Assembly: GCF_022346995.1 (NCBI RefSeq)
Contig: NZ_JAKRNM010000001.1
Location: 1,054,001-1,118,000, forward strand
Source of the DNA: Paenibacillus sp. ACRRY
GTDB taxonomy: Bacteria; Bacillota; Bacilli; Paenibacillales; Paenibacillaceae
Reading direction: 5' to 3'
Length of the DNA stretch: 64,000 bases
Shown here: positions 16,003 to 24,136 of the stretch, piece after piece
How the letters are laid out: every line of letters begins with the position of its first letter
Numbering within the stretch: the first letter of the stretch is position 1
Program-made: the position numbers and the translations under genes
Notes under the pieces: model-generated
Databases searched by the model: none
The model's input: only the letters and a program-made list of their open reading frames with translations
Told to the model about the DNA's origin: nothing

Positions 16003-16923
16003 TTAAGCGGTTCTCCGTGTACGTTTCCAAAAAGCTCTGGACGATGCTCTACGGGACATTATATTTGCCGATAACAACATGCCCATAATGACAATAATAC
16101 CGCCGACCATTTGAGAAATCAGCAGTTCCTGACCAACCATGACGGATAGAATTGCAGTGAATATAGGCATCAAATTCATTGTAATACTGGCTTTCCCTGG
16201 TCCAAGCTCCTTAACGCCCTGGTTCCAGAATAGAAATGAGCCGATGGAAGGGAATAATCCCAGATATATAATTCCGGTTATTCCGAAAGTCGTGATGTTC
16301 TCCATATGCAGCGGCTGGAAGAATAACAACGGAATCATACATATAACACCGATGAATGCTGTAAAAGCAACGAACGTAATTGGCGGGAGATGTTGTCCTC
16401 TTTTGCCCACTATCGAATAGACCGCCCATAAAAACACCGCCAGCAGCATAATGCCGTCTCCTTGGTTATAATGCGTACTGAATAACCCAAGTAAATGGCC
16501 TTTCGTTAGCACAGTCAGGACACCGAGGAACGATAATACCAACCCTGCGCCCTGCCATCCTGTTATTTTTTCTTTCAGGAAAACCAGAGACAACACGATC
16601 ATCACGGCTGGAGTTAGACTGTTAATCAAGCTGCCGTTTGTAGACGATGTGTGCTGTAATGCCGTGTATGTGAGAAGTGTGTAGGACACAACACCTACCA
16701 GGGATAAGAATAACAGAATGCCCCAGTTATTCTTCCATACTTTCAGCCAGTTTGGTTTCTCCACCAGCTGCGCGAGCGGAATCAATACAATTGCCGCAAT
16801 CACCCATCTTAGAAAAGATGCCCAGATCGGCGGAAAGTCGGATGTTACGGCCTTTCCAAACATCAGGTTTCCTGCCCAGAATAAATTAGCCAAAATCAAA
16901 AATAACCAAGCTCTTACTTTCAT
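16003..16923 (-). CDS. EamA family (DMT superfamily) metabolite transporter
   Basis: A 306-residue membrane protein with ten hydrophobic helices built as two EamA repeats (about 5-140 and 155-290). The N-terminal motif FWAGNLMFGKAV and the second-repeat motif FPSIGSFLFWNQGVKELG are typical of drug/metabolite exporters. The start ATG has an AGGAGGAAG site. It is divergent from the LysR gene, the usual arrangement when the regulator controls the exporter. The substrate is not readable; EamA proteins export amino acids, nucleosides or other small metabolites. Confidence 0.9.
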   Translation of the reverse strand: MKVRAWLFLILANLFWAGNLMFGKAVTSDFPPIWASFLRWVIAAIVLIPLAQLVEKPNWLKVWKNNWGILLFLSLVGVVSYTLLTYTALQHTSSTNGSLINSLTPAVMIVLSLVFLKEKITGWQGAGLVLSFLGVLTVLTKGHLLGLFSTHYNQGDGIMLLAVFLWAVYSIVGKRGQHLPPITFVAFTAFIGVICMIPLLFFQPLHMENITTFGITGIIYLGLFPSIGSFLFWNQGVKELGPGKASITMNLMPIFTAILSVMVGQELLISQMVGGIIVIMGMLLSANIMSRRASSRAFWKRTRRTA

Positions 16924-17100
16924 ATCATCTTCCTCCTATCCGCTTGTGTTCTAGATTCCGGCATCTAAAGTGTGATGTGTCAATGGAATCAGATACGTTT
17001 AGTTACAGCTCCTCTGTTTCTGCTTTGCTATAAACATGATACAATACAGTCAAATATAAATAAAATGAATATAACTTATGAGGGAGTTACCAAATTTGAT

Positions 17101-18000
17101 ATGAACAAATCTCTTCTGCAGTTAATCGTTACGATATCGGAGACCCGCAGTTTTACACTCGCCAGTGAAAAAATGAACATGACACAGCCCGCAGTCAGCC
17201 GTGCAGTCACAACTCTGGAGCGCGATCTCGGAGTTACGCTTCTTATCCGAGACCGTCGTCGCGGTGTTGCACTCACACCGATCGGTGAACGTATGGTCCG
17301 GATTTTCCGGGAAATCCTGCAAGGTTATGAGAAAATTGATCAAGAAATCTCGAGTGAAAAAGGATTGGAGATTGGCTCCGTCCGTATTGGTGCTTTCCCT
17401 GTAGCTTCGTCCTACTTTGTCCCAAAACTGATCCGTTACATGAAGCAGCAATACCCCAACCTGGAATTCAGTATCATGGAAGGCACGATTGCGGAGGTAC
17501 AGGATTGGTTGGATAATCGACAGATTGATGTAGGCCTGCTCATTCCTTCCGAAGAGACGACAGATTCGTTCCCTCTGTATCGTGAAGGCATATATGCTGT
17601 CATGAGAGATGATCATCCTTTAACAGCGAAAGACATCATTCACCCTGAAGATCTGCGGGAGGAGCCCATGCTTCTCTGGAAAGCCGGGTATGAGCCGCCT
17701 GTCCTGAAGTGGTTTGAAAGTGCCGGAGTCACGCCACAAGTCGAATACATCCTTTACAATTACAGAACGTCACTTCAGATGATTCTGGCTGGCGAAGGAT
17801 TGGCTGTCATGTCCGAGTTGTCCCTCCTGGATTTGCCGCCGGGCATCTGTCTGAAACGCCTGTCACCAGAAGCCTATCGGGATATTCATGTTGCCACGAG
17901 TCCGGAGAATGAACGTACCCTTGCCGTAAATGCCTTTATTAACGCTGCTCAAACCTTATTTCCATTTGAAACGGATCGGAAGCCTTTGATTGTCGTTTGA
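17101..18000 (+). CDS. LysR family transcriptional regulator
   Basis: A 299-residue LysR protein. The N-terminal winged helix-turn-helix has SETRSFTLASEKMNMTQPAVSRAVTTLERDLG, shown here by its motif at about residues 14-45, and the domain ends with LTPIGERMV. The periplasmic-binding-like effector domain (about 90-290) includes ARGININE-poor LRIGAF-like and GEGLAVMSEL segments. I place the start at 17101; the frame is open to 16972 but the extra residues do not look like LysR. An AGGGAG lies rather far upstream (14 nt). It probably regulates the divergent EamA exporter. Confidence 0.88.
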   Translation: MNKSLLQLIVTISETRSFTLASEKMNMTQPAVSRAVTTLERDLGVTLLIRDRRRGVALTPIGERMVRIFREILQGYEKIDQEISSEKGLEIGSVRIGAFPVASSYFVPKLIRYMKQQYPNLEFSIMEGTIAEVQDWLDNRQIDVGLLIPSEETTDSFPLYREGIYAVMRDDHPLTAKDIIHPEDLREEPMLLWKAGYEPPVLKWFESAGVTPQVEYILYNYRTSLQMILAGEGLAVMSELSLLDLPPGICLKRLSPEAYRDIHVATSPENERTLAVNAFINAAQTLFPFETDRKPLIVV

Positions 18001-18031
18001 GATTAAAATAATTTTAAAAGCATTAAAAAAG

Positions 18032-18056
18032 GGCCGCTAGATTTAGCGACCTTTTG
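18032..18056 (+). terminator. Terminator after the LysR gene
   Basis: GGCCGCT pairs with AGCGACC around an AGATTT loop with one mismatch, followed by TTTTGTTG. Confidence 0.75.
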
Positions 18057-18094
18057 TTGTATCTATGTTTATGTCTTGCCAACAAGCTTAAGTA

Positions 18095-18967
18095 TTAGTG
18101 AATATCTTTCTTTTTGAAGCTGCCGCCCTTCACTTCTGCTACATCATACACGACAACAAAAGCATTCGGGTCAATTTCATGAATAATCTCTTTAATTTTG
18201 CTCTCTTCCATACGGTTGATTACACAAGTGATTTCTTTGAACTGTTCATTGGAGTATCCGCCATAAGCATCCGTATAGGTTGCTCCACGACCTAATCGGT
18301 CACGAATGGTTTCGACCATGATTTCGGGTTGATTGGTGATAATTTTAAACGTTTTGGAACCGCTCAAGCCTTCTTCAACGATATGAATCACTTTAGAAGC
18401 GATGAAATAAGCTAGCCCCGACAAAATGGCCCCTTGCAAACCAAATACAGATGATACGACGATAAATACAAACATGTTTAGGAACAAGATTAGATCACTG
18501 GTACCAAAAGGAACTTTTCGTGAAAGCAGTACAGCAAGCATATCTATTCCGTCCAAAGCCCCGCCGTTACGAAGTGCAAGACCCATACCGAAACCGATGA
18601 TAATCCCGCCGACAACGGTAACCAGCAGTGTGTCCCCTTCAATAATTGTAGGTACATGGTGCATCAGACTGGTACTTACTGCGAGTGAGGCAATACCGAT
18701 AATGGAATAGAGAGCGAAACTTTTACCTATTTGCTTATATCCCAGCCACACAAAAGGAATGTTGATTATTCCAATTAGCATCCCCAGTGGCAATCCAAAC
18801 AATTGTGAACCAACGATACTCAGACCCGTCACACCACCGTCCGAGACATTGTTGGGGATCAAAATGGCTTCAAGACCGTATGCCGTAATAAAAGCCCCGA
18901 TGATGATCAATAATACTTTTGAAAAAATTCTTGCCTTATTCGATTTTGTTTTCTTTCTTTGATGCAT
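18095..18967 (-). CDS. YitT family membrane protein (DUF161 plus DUF2179)
   Basis: A 290-residue protein. Five or six hydrophobic helices in residues 15-195 start with LLIIIGAFITAYGLEAILIPNNVSDGGVTG, represented by the motif N-N-V-S-D-G-G-V-T-G, which is typical of YitT. A soluble C-terminal DUF2179 domain (about 205-285) has FKIITNQPE and YGGYSN segments. The function of the family is not established. The ATG has AAGGAGG 7 nt upstream. It is monocistronic. Confidence 0.9.
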   Translation of the reverse strand: MHQRKKTKSNKARIFSKVLLIIIGAFITAYGLEAILIPNNVSDGGVTGLSIVGSQLFGLPLGMLIGIINIPFVWLGYKQIGKSFALYSIIGIASLAVSTSLMHHVPTIIEGDTLLVTVVGGIIIGFGMGLALRNGGALDGIDMLAVLLSRKVPFGTSDLILFLNMFVFIVVSSVFGLQGAILSGLAYFIASKVIHIVEEGLSGSKTFKIITNQPEIMVETIRDRLGRGATYTDAYGGYSNEQFKEITCVINRMEESKIKEIIHEIDPNAFVVVYDVAEVKGGSFKKKDIH

Positions 18968-19004
18968 TCAATTTCCTCCTTGGATAAGAACTCATAAAAT
19001 ATAG

Positions 19005-19032
19005 TTTATATTAATAATCACCAATTTGACAA
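19005..19032 (-). promoter_or_regulatory. Candidate sigma-A promoter of the YitT gene
   Basis: On the minus strand a -35 TTGTCA (19027-19032) and a -10 TATAAA (19005-19010) are separated by 16 bp, 38 nt upstream of the start codon. Confidence 0.5.
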
Positions 19033-19142
19033 ATTTTTCGCATGTATTATGACTGTTAGTATTGCTTTTTTTCGTTCCTGTTACCCATTGAATCCCTCCA
19101 CAAACCTTAAAAGTAAAGTCCTGAAAATATAAAAAAAGACAC

Positions 19143-19166
19143 AAAAAAGCCGCTATATCAGCGACT
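19143..19166 (-). terminator. Terminator of the ArsR-SRPBCC-YdeI operon
   Basis: On the minus strand GTCGCT pairs with AGCGGC around GATAT, followed by six T. It lies about 40 nt after the stop of the YdeI gene. Confidence 0.8.
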
Positions 19167-19202
19167 TAAGGCGTGACGCATTTTATAACCACATACACTC
19201 AA

Positions 19203-19799
19203 CTACTTGTCATTAAGTCCTTTCCCATCAAGGATATGCGGGATGTACTTTTCGACTCTCGACTCTCGGGTCTTGGATTGTTTGGGTGAGGAGAAATGCA
19301 TAATATAAGCTCTTTGACGTCCTGGTGTCAGCTCTTCAAAAGCTGTTTTTAGATCGGGTAATTCAACGAATTTGTTGGCTAACTCCTCAGGTATGGTATA
19401 CTCGTCATGCTTTTTAAGCTCAACTTGCAGACCCGCTTTCTCAATTTGTACGGCTTCCTCAATATAATCTTGGATGATCAGCTGCATTTCTTGAATCGTC
19501 TGAGCATTGGTGAACCGAATCTGACGTGCCGCCTGCACATTCTCCGTTTGCTGAATCAGGATCCCATGAGGGTCTTTTAGCAACGCACCTTTGTGAAACA
19601 ACAGGGCACAATACTCCTTGAATCCATGGATCAGAACGATATTTTTACCGTCCAATGTGTAACAGGGATGCATCCACTTAAAATCTTCAGTCAGCCCGCA
19701 ATCCAGAACGATCTCTCGCAGCAGCTCGAATTCTTCTTTCCAATTCTTCAGCTTGTTGAAATAGGGATCAATTTTTGTATTTCTTTCACCTTTTAACAT
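19203..19799 (-). CDS. YdeI/DUF1801 family protein
   Basis: A 198-residue cytoplasmic protein. The N-terminal part (about 1-120) has the DUF1801-like segments WKEEFELLREIVLDCGL, KWMHPCYTLDGKNIV and CALLFHKGALLKDP. The C-terminal part (about 130-198) is of the YdeI type, with LTPGRQRAYIMHFSSPKQSKTR ending the motif Q-R-A-Y-I-M-H-F-S and the following K-Q-S-K-T-R. The biochemical role of the family is unknown. I chose the ATG at 19799 because GGAGGG is 6 nt before it; a TTG one codon earlier would be too close. It is the third gene after ArsR and SRPBCC genes, a common stress-related arrangement. Confidence 0.85.
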   Translation of the reverse strand: MLKGERNTKIDPYFNKLKNWKEEFELLREIVLDCGLTEDFKWMHPCYTLDGKNIVLIHGFKEYCALLFHKGALLKDPHGILIQQTENVQAARQIRFTNAQTIQEMQLIIQDYIEEAVQIEKAGLQVELKKHDEYTIPEELANKFVELPDLKTAFEELTPGRQRAYIMHFSSPKQSKTRESRVEKYIPHILDGKGLNDK

Positions 19800-19816
19800 C
19801 AATGTCCCTCCTTTGA

Positions 19817-20233
19817 TTATGCCAAAAGCTTTTCAAGCTCATCGCACCATTTACTCCAGCCATATTTAGCACCAGCCAGTGCTTGAGGGTTGGAAATTCC
19901 GGTTTGCTCCAGGTGAAGGTTTACTTTACCGTTTCCTAAGTCATGTAATGTCCAGGTAACCGTATGTTTCTCCCCGCTTTCCCAGGTATAGGACAAGCGA
20001 TGTGGTTCTTCCACGATTAGGACTTCTCCTTCAATAATTCCGTTCCAGTACTCTGTAGCTTGCGTACGGAATTGAAAACGGTGCCCAACGACTGGTTTGA
20101 AATTATTGTCCATCCCTTGACCGGTATGAATGTTGGCCACCCACTTGGCAAGCTTGCTAGAATCCGTTAAGGCTGACCAGAGCTTCTCGACCGAAGTCGT
20201 GTACTGATAATCCAGTTCCAATGTTAAACTCAT
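19817..20233 (-). CDS. SRPBCC/AHSA1-like domain protein
   Basis: A 138-residue START-like (helix-grip) protein. The motifs SVEKLWSALTDSSKLAKW at the N-terminus, VVGHRFQFRT and the C-terminal GWSKWCDELEKLLA helix are typical of the AHSA1/SRPBCC family. The true start is the ATG at 20233, which overlaps the ArsR stop as ATGA and has AAAGGAGG upstream inside the ArsR gene. Such ArsR-SRPBCC pairs are common in Bacillota; the ligand is usually unknown. Confidence 0.9.
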   Translation of the reverse strand: MSLTLELDYQYTTSVEKLWSALTDSSKLAKWVANIHTGQGMDNNFKPVVGHRFQFRTQATEYWNGIIEGEVLIVEEPHRLSYTWESGEKHTVTWTLHDLGNGKVNLHLEQTGISNPQALAGAKYGWSKWCDELEKLLA

Positions 20234-20559
20234 TCTTCTTCCTCCTTTAATAGTTGGTCCAAGCGCATCATATTTATACTCCAGAACTTGCTGTAGAAAG
20301 CCACCCAATCTTGAACTTCTTGTAATGGTGAAGCATTCAGCCTATACCTCGTTTCCCTGCCGACTTTTCGGTCAACGACCAGATTCGCCTCTTTAAGAAT
20401 GGTCAGGTGCTTGGATACCGCTGTCCGTCCCATCTCAAATTGTGAGGTCAACTCGTGAAGCGGTACTTCCTCTGCTTCGGTTAACATCTGCATCAACCGG
20501 CGCCTGGTTGGATCTGCAATGGCATCAAATACATCACGTGATCTTTGGTTCTCACTCAC
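20230..20559 (-). CDS. ArsR/SmtB family transcriptional repressor
   Basis: A 109-residue winged-helix repressor with IADPTRRRLMQML (helix 1-2) and FEMGRTAVSKHLTILKEANL (recognition helix, about residues 43-62). The cysteine metal-binding motifs of classical ArsR or SmtB are absent, so it is not an obvious metal sensor. I place the start at a GTG (20557-20559) because GGAGGG sits 7 nt before it; the upstream TTG at 20574 has no ribosome site. It is first in a three-gene operon and very likely binds the two palindromes in its own promoter. Confidence 0.9.
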   Translation of the reverse strand: MSENQRSRDVFDAIADPTRRRLMQMLTEAEEVPLHELTSQFEMGRTAVSKHLTILKEANLVVDRKVGRETRYRLNASPLQEVQDWVAFYSKFWSINMMRLDQLLKEEEE

Positions 20560-20652
20560 ACCACTTCCCTCCAATCTGCTGTATCAGAACATGGATGATA
20601 CGGAGGATTTGTTTGTAATGTCACTTTATATTTCTGTGAAATGTCCTAATCA

Positions 20653-20704
20653 GACACCTTTTGGTGTCGAATTGATTATATGACACCAAATGGTGTCGTG
20701 TCAA
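20653..20704 (-). promoter_or_regulatory. Consensus promoter with two GACACC-N4-GGTGTC operators (ArsR operon)
   Basis: On the minus strand a perfect -35 TTGACA (20699-20704) and a perfect -10 TATAAT (20675-20680) are 18 bp apart. One operator, GACACC-AAAT-GGTGTC (20682-20697, plus-strand reading), fills the spacer. A second, GACACC-TTTT-GGTGTC (20653-20668), lies just downstream of the -10. The centres are 29 bp apart, nearly three helical turns, so two ArsR dimers could bind the same face. Confidence 0.88.
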
Positions 20705-20765
20705 CAACATCTGAAAATTAACCTGTGAGTGGCTTTTTTCTCGGTTCACAGCAAATTTCCAAATA

Positions 20766-20791
20766 AAAAACACCTCTTACGAGGTGTTTTT
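20766..20791. terminator. Bidirectional terminator downstream of the DUF6622-like gene
   Basis: AAAAACACCTC pairs perfectly with GAGGTGTTTTT around TTAC. T-runs are present on both strands. On the minus strand it lies about 100 nt after the gene at 20892. Confidence 0.85.
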
Positions 20792-20891
20792 ACGTTTCTC
20801 CAGTTAGTCAATGGGTCTTTATAAAAGGAAAGTCTATGTTCTGAACGACGTTTATTGATAATTGCTCCCAGCAGTATTTACGCTACGACTT

Positions 20892-21383
20892 TCAATTCTT
20901 TATTTCTGATTTGATAAGAATGGTATACACTATTCCTCCAAAGAATAAACCGACTGTTAGTCCGTTCGCAGAAGAATATACCACGTGGAAAAGATCACTG
21001 TGATAGAAGACCAGCATGACATTCAGAGCATACTTAACTACAAAGTTAAGCAGGACAATCACCAGAGGAAGATAACTTGTCTTCTTATAAAAGGTTGTAT
21101 TCTTGATATAAAATGCTTGAAAGTTTTTGTTCAGGACATATCCAATCAGAAAGCCAGGAACGATAAAGATAACATAACTCGTTAAGGTTAGACCGATATG
21201 AGAGAATGATGTCGTTATGGTCCACAGACCCCATATCATGAATATTAATGGGGCAACAAACATCTTGGCCAAGTTAACCGCTCTTTCCTGTGAATTTTTT
21301 ACGCCCAGTATAAATAAAGCCACTAAGAGCATCCATACCCAGGTTGGTGTGTTTACAATAATCTGTTGGACTGTGATGTTCAT
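20892..21383 (-). CDS. DUF6622-like small membrane protein
   Basis: A 163-residue protein with about five hydrophobic helices (roughly 15-32, 45-62, 70-90, 108-130 and 138-158). Its start, with NTPTWVWMLLVALFILG, resembles proteins I remember as DUF6622; I cannot confirm this without a search. The ATG at 21383 has ATAGGAGG upstream, so the frame open to 21413 is not used. It appears to be transcribed alone. Function unknown. Confidence 0.75.
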   Translation of the reverse strand: MNITVQQIIVNTPTWVWMLLVALFILGVKNSQERAVNLAKMFVAPLIFMIWGLWTITTSFSHIGLTLTSYVIFIVPGFLIGYVLNKNFQAFYIKNTTFYKKTSYLPLVIVLLNFVVKYALNVMLVFYHSDLFHVVYSSANGLTVGLFFGGIVYTILIKSEIKN

Positions 21384-21563
21384 TATATTTCCTCCTATTG
21401 TCATCTCATGCACTTATGCAATGAAGTTTTTTTGAACTTATAATTCAATAGTAAAGAATTTTATGATACCCCACATCCACATAGCGATTGATTCTGGTCT
21501 TGCAATAGCTCTATCTAGAGATATACATGTCACCAGTCAACCTGACTTTTGTCATAAAATCAA

Positions 21564-21594
21564 GAAAGACCGGCTGAACTCTCGCCGGTCTTTC
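21564..21594. terminator. Terminator after the NarL-type two-component operon
   Basis: An 11-bp perfect stem: GAAAGACCGGC (21564-21574) with GCCGGTCTTTC (21584-21594). It is 24 nt after the stop of the response regulator on the minus strand. Confidence 0.85.
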
Positions 21595-21617
21595 TATATA
21601 TTGCTTTACTTCACTGG

Positions 21618-22283
21618 TCACTCTACCATACCTGTTCGGATTGCCAAAACGACAGCTTGGGTACGATCTTCAACTTCAAGTTTTTGGAGAATTCGATGGA
21701 TATGAGTTTTGACTGTACCTTGGGAAATGTATAGAATTTCAGCAATTTCAGAATTACGGCGGCCGTAAGACATTTGTTGCAGCACGTTTAACTCGCGTTC
21801 TGTCAGCAAATCTGACGAATTCGTTACTTGCCCTGATTGTATGGGTTTTCCATCACTATAGATAGCTTCAGCCAGTGCTTTGCTGGCCGTTGGTGTCCTG
21901 AAGATCGCATTCCCTTGAAATGCCCAGCGTATACCTTCAAGGATTTCCTTCATATCCGTGTCCTTTAACAAGTAACCTACTGCGCCAGCTCGTATACCTT
22001 CGATAACATAGGTTTGCACATCAAAGGTGGTTAAGAGCACTATTTTAATTTTTGAATTATCATGCAGAATTTTTTGAGTTGCTTCAAGCCCCGATGAATG
22101 CGGCATCTGAATATCCATTAATACAATATCGGGATTCATTTTCATTGAAATGTGGTAAGCTTCGTTGCCATCGCTCGCTTCCCCCACGCATTCCATATCA
22201 CTCTGAGAATCTATGATGTATTTTAACCCTTGTCGGACAAAAAGCTGATCATCAGCAAGTACAATCCGAATTACATCTTTCAT
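21618..22283 (-). CDS. NarL/FixJ family response regulator
   Basis: A 221-residue regulator with an N-terminal receiver (D11-D12 pocket, Asp57 phospho-acceptor in LMDIQMP, Lys in LLKDTD) and a C-terminal LuxR-type helix-turn-helix (LLTERELNVLQQMSYGRRNSEIAEIL-like region, about 152-215). The second of two early ATG codons (22283) is preferred because AAGGAG is 8 nt before it and only 2 nt before the first one. It overlaps or abuts the kinase stop, so the pair is coupled. No target gene is evident beside it. Confidence 0.93.
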   Translation of the reverse strand: MKDVIRIVLADDQLFVRQGLKYIIDSQSDMECVGEASDGNEAYHISMKMNPDIVLMDIQMPHSSGLEATQKILHDNSKIKIVLLTTFDVQTYVIEGIRAGAVGYLLKDTDMKEILEGIRWAFQGNAIFRTPTASKALAEAIYSDGKPIQSGQVTNSSDLLTERELNVLQQMSYGRRNSEIAEILYISQGTVKTHIHRILQKLEVEDRTQAVVLAIRTGMVE

Positions 22284-22288
22284 AAACA

Positions 22289-23470
22289 TTACTCCTTCTC
22301 TTCCACAATAGCCATACGTTCAACAGGGAGCATAACTTTTACACGAAAACCATGAGGCTCGACTGATGAAATAGAAACACTTCCACCCCACTCTTCACAT
22401 CGCTTTATGATTCCATTCAACCCATAACCCAAATGTCCCGCTCCTCCCTTTTCAGTTGTTCCATTATCTGTGACTGTAAGTTGTATTCTGTCACCAGCTT
22501 CATCAATATCAATCCAGGCCTGATCTGCATCTGAATGACGAAGGATATTGGTTAACGATTCTTGTAGAACTCGATATAGCACAATACTCGTTTCAATTGG
22601 CCATTCGGATAACTCCGAGTTTTGATTGAATTTGAACTGCACGGAAGATCTACCTTGTGTTTGAGAGACCAGGCCTTTGAGTGCAACGATTCCCAGGCCC
22701 ATTTCGTCATTGGTCCATTCCTTGACAGCTACTCGTACTTCGGCCATGGCTTGACGTGCAATGCCAAGTAACTGGTTGATGGAATCCGAAGCCTTTTCAG
22801 GTTCCGCTACATGCATAATCTGTAGCGCCTGTAATTGTACAATTAGAGATGTTAATTGATGGCCGAGTCCATCGTGAATTTCTCTTGCAAGTCTTGTCCT
22901 TTCTTCTAACGCTGCATAACGTATCGAATGTACAGTCGCTTCCTGAAGCTCCTTATGAGCTACCTCCAGCTCCTGATGTGCTCTATCTAGTTCTTTAAGA
23001 TGAAGAGTTGTCAGTAGATGAGCATCTCTTCTGATTTTGATACTTCGAGCAACGAGCATCACGCCAAGCAGTCCTAAGATCGTACTCAAAGACAACGTAT
23101 TTACCCAAGCAATACAAGATAACGTAATTAAGCCCATAATCAGCGAAACACGGGGATACACTCGGTTCATCATCAGGATAATAAAGTAAAGCGGCCATAG
23201 TAATGTGATATGTGGTGAGTCAAAAACATAGTGGAGAACTAGAATAATCGAGATGATCATCATTGAAACAACATAATACTTCACTTCATTCCACCACGTT
23301 GTCTCTGCCCAAATTAAGACCATGTACAGCAGCAATACAAGAAACCCACCAATTAAGCTGATGGGAGCCTGATTGATATATTCATAATAATAGGATAATG
23401 CCAAGAGCAAAGTTCCAAGTATACGAATCAAATTGATGTATAATTTCTCTTCCTTCAAAGTAGATGCCAC
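22289..23470 (-). CDS. Sensor histidine kinase, HisKA_3 (NarX/LiaS-like) type
   Basis: A 393-residue kinase. The N-terminal 150 residues hold about five membrane helices with short loops, so sensing is probably within the membrane. A coiled coil (about 155-180) precedes the HisKA_3 motif with His199 in LAREIHDGLGHQL. The HATPase domain has the N-box VLQESLTNILRHSDA and the G-box VTDNG. I place the start at a GTG (23470) because GGGGAGG lies 6 nt upstream; the ATG at 23485 overlaps that ribosome site. Pairs with the NarL-type regulator downstream. Confidence 0.92.
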   Translation of the reverse strand: MASTLKEEKLYINLIRILGTLLLALSYYYEYINQAPISLIGGFLVLLLYMVLIWAETTWWNEVKYYVVSMMIISIILVLHYVFDSPHITLLWPLYFIILMMNRVYPRVSLIMGLITLSCIAWVNTLSLSTILGLLGVMLVARSIKIRRDAHLLTTLHLKELDRAHQELEVAHKELQEATVHSIRYAALEERTRLAREIHDGLGHQLTSLIVQLQALQIMHVAEPEKASDSINQLLGIARQAMAEVRVAVKEWTNDEMGLGIVALKGLVSQTQGRSSVQFKFNQNSELSEWPIETSIVLYRVLQESLTNILRHSDADQAWIDIDEAGDRIQLTVTDNGTTEKGGAGHLGYGLNGIIKRCEEWGGSVSISSVEPHGFRVKVMLPVERMAIVEEKE

Positions 23471-23622
23471 GGAAAACCTCCCCATCTAATGAATTGTCCA
23501 GCAATTAGATACTATACGTTAAGCTCAATACTCAGGACAAGAGTGTTGATTCCATAAAACCGAACAGCCTATAAAATTTCGGCATCCATGGGCTTCAACC
23601 CATTCCCCTGTTCAAGTGCCTA

Positions 23623-23631
23623 CATACAATA
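23623..23631 (+). promoter_or_regulatory. Possible sporulation-sigma -10 element (CATACAATA)
   Basis: CATACAATA fits the -10 of mother-cell sigma factors (sigma-K CATANNNTA; sigma-E CATACANT) and lies 31 nt before the start codon of the Gly/Pro-rich gene. No convincing -35 of either type is seen at the right distance. Confidence 0.35.
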
Positions 23632-23661
23632 CCTTAGACTAATGAACAGGAGTGATGATAC

Positions 23662-24072
23662 ATGACATTTTTACCTCCCTTTGGACCTGGTGGTGGGTTT
23701 GGTGGACCAGGTGGACCTGGAGGTCCTGGTGGAATTTTCGGACCGGGTGGACCGGGTGGTCCAGGAGGCCCATCAGGTCCTCCCCCGTTCACCGGAGGTG
23801 GAGGCGGTGGACCTCAAGGTGTGCAGCCCCCTCCCGGACCGCCGCCTTCATTTGTTCCACAGCAGTCGCCTTCATTGTTTGCAGTAGATCCAAGAGCAAT
23901 CTCCGGGTGTCTGTTCCGCTACACATATATTTGGCCGAATCGCGGTCCCGGTTTCTGGATGTACCCGGTATTTGTCGGCAGAAATTCGGTAGCCGGCTTC
24001 CGCTGGACTGGATTCTTCTGGGTGTACAGCGGCATTGACTTGCAGCGGATCAGCTCATTTAGCTGTTTCTAA
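23662..24072 (+). CDS. Gly/Pro-rich protein with conserved aromatic C-terminal domain
   Basis: A 136-residue protein in two parts. Residues 1-70 are almost only Gly, Pro and Phe, with G-G-P-G-G-P-type repeats that are collagen-like but not strict G-X-Y. Residues 75-136 form a compact domain rich in aromatic residues, with CLFRYTYIW, FWMYPVFVGRNSVAGFRW and GIDLQRISSF. Two or three cysteines are present. Similar C-terminal domains occur in Bacillales proteins of unknown function. AGGAG is 9 nt before the ATG. The possible mother-cell -10 element suggests a spore coat or exosporium role, which is inference. Confidence 0.82.
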   Translation: MTFLPPFGPGGGFGGPGGPGGPGGIFGPGGPGGPGGPSGPPPFTGGGGGGPQGVQPPPGPPPSFVPQQSPSLFAVDPRAISGCLFRYTYIWPNRGPGFWMYPVFVGRNSVAGFRWTGFFWVYSGIDLQRISSFSCF

Positions 24073-24077
24073 TACTT

Positions 24078-24117
24078 AAACACCCTGATTGTGGTTGTTT
24101 CCACAATCAGGGTGTTT
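24078..24117. terminator. Strong bidirectional terminator
   Basis: A 17-bp perfect stem (24078-24094 with 24101-24117) around TTGTTT, flanked by A on one side and T on the other. It separates convergent genes. Confidence 0.9.
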
Positions 24118-24136
24118 TACATTGACCAGGGTCTTG

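Noticed and set aside
19056-19088. 10-codon minus-strand frame (MGNRNEKKQY) with a GGAGGG site upstream of the YitT gene
   Set aside because: It precedes the best candidate promoter of the gene and has no attenuator structure, so a leader peptide is not supported.
23681-23830. Short GGTGGACC-type repeats that might suggest a CRISPR or minisatellite
   Set aside because: They are codon-level repeats of Gly and Pro in a coding gene, without spacers of constant length.
23652-24038. Trp/Arg/Ser-rich 128-codon frame overlapping the Gly/Pro-rich gene
   Set aside because: A shadow of the GGT/CCA repeats in another frame. The frame at 23662 has the ribosome site and a conserved-looking domain.
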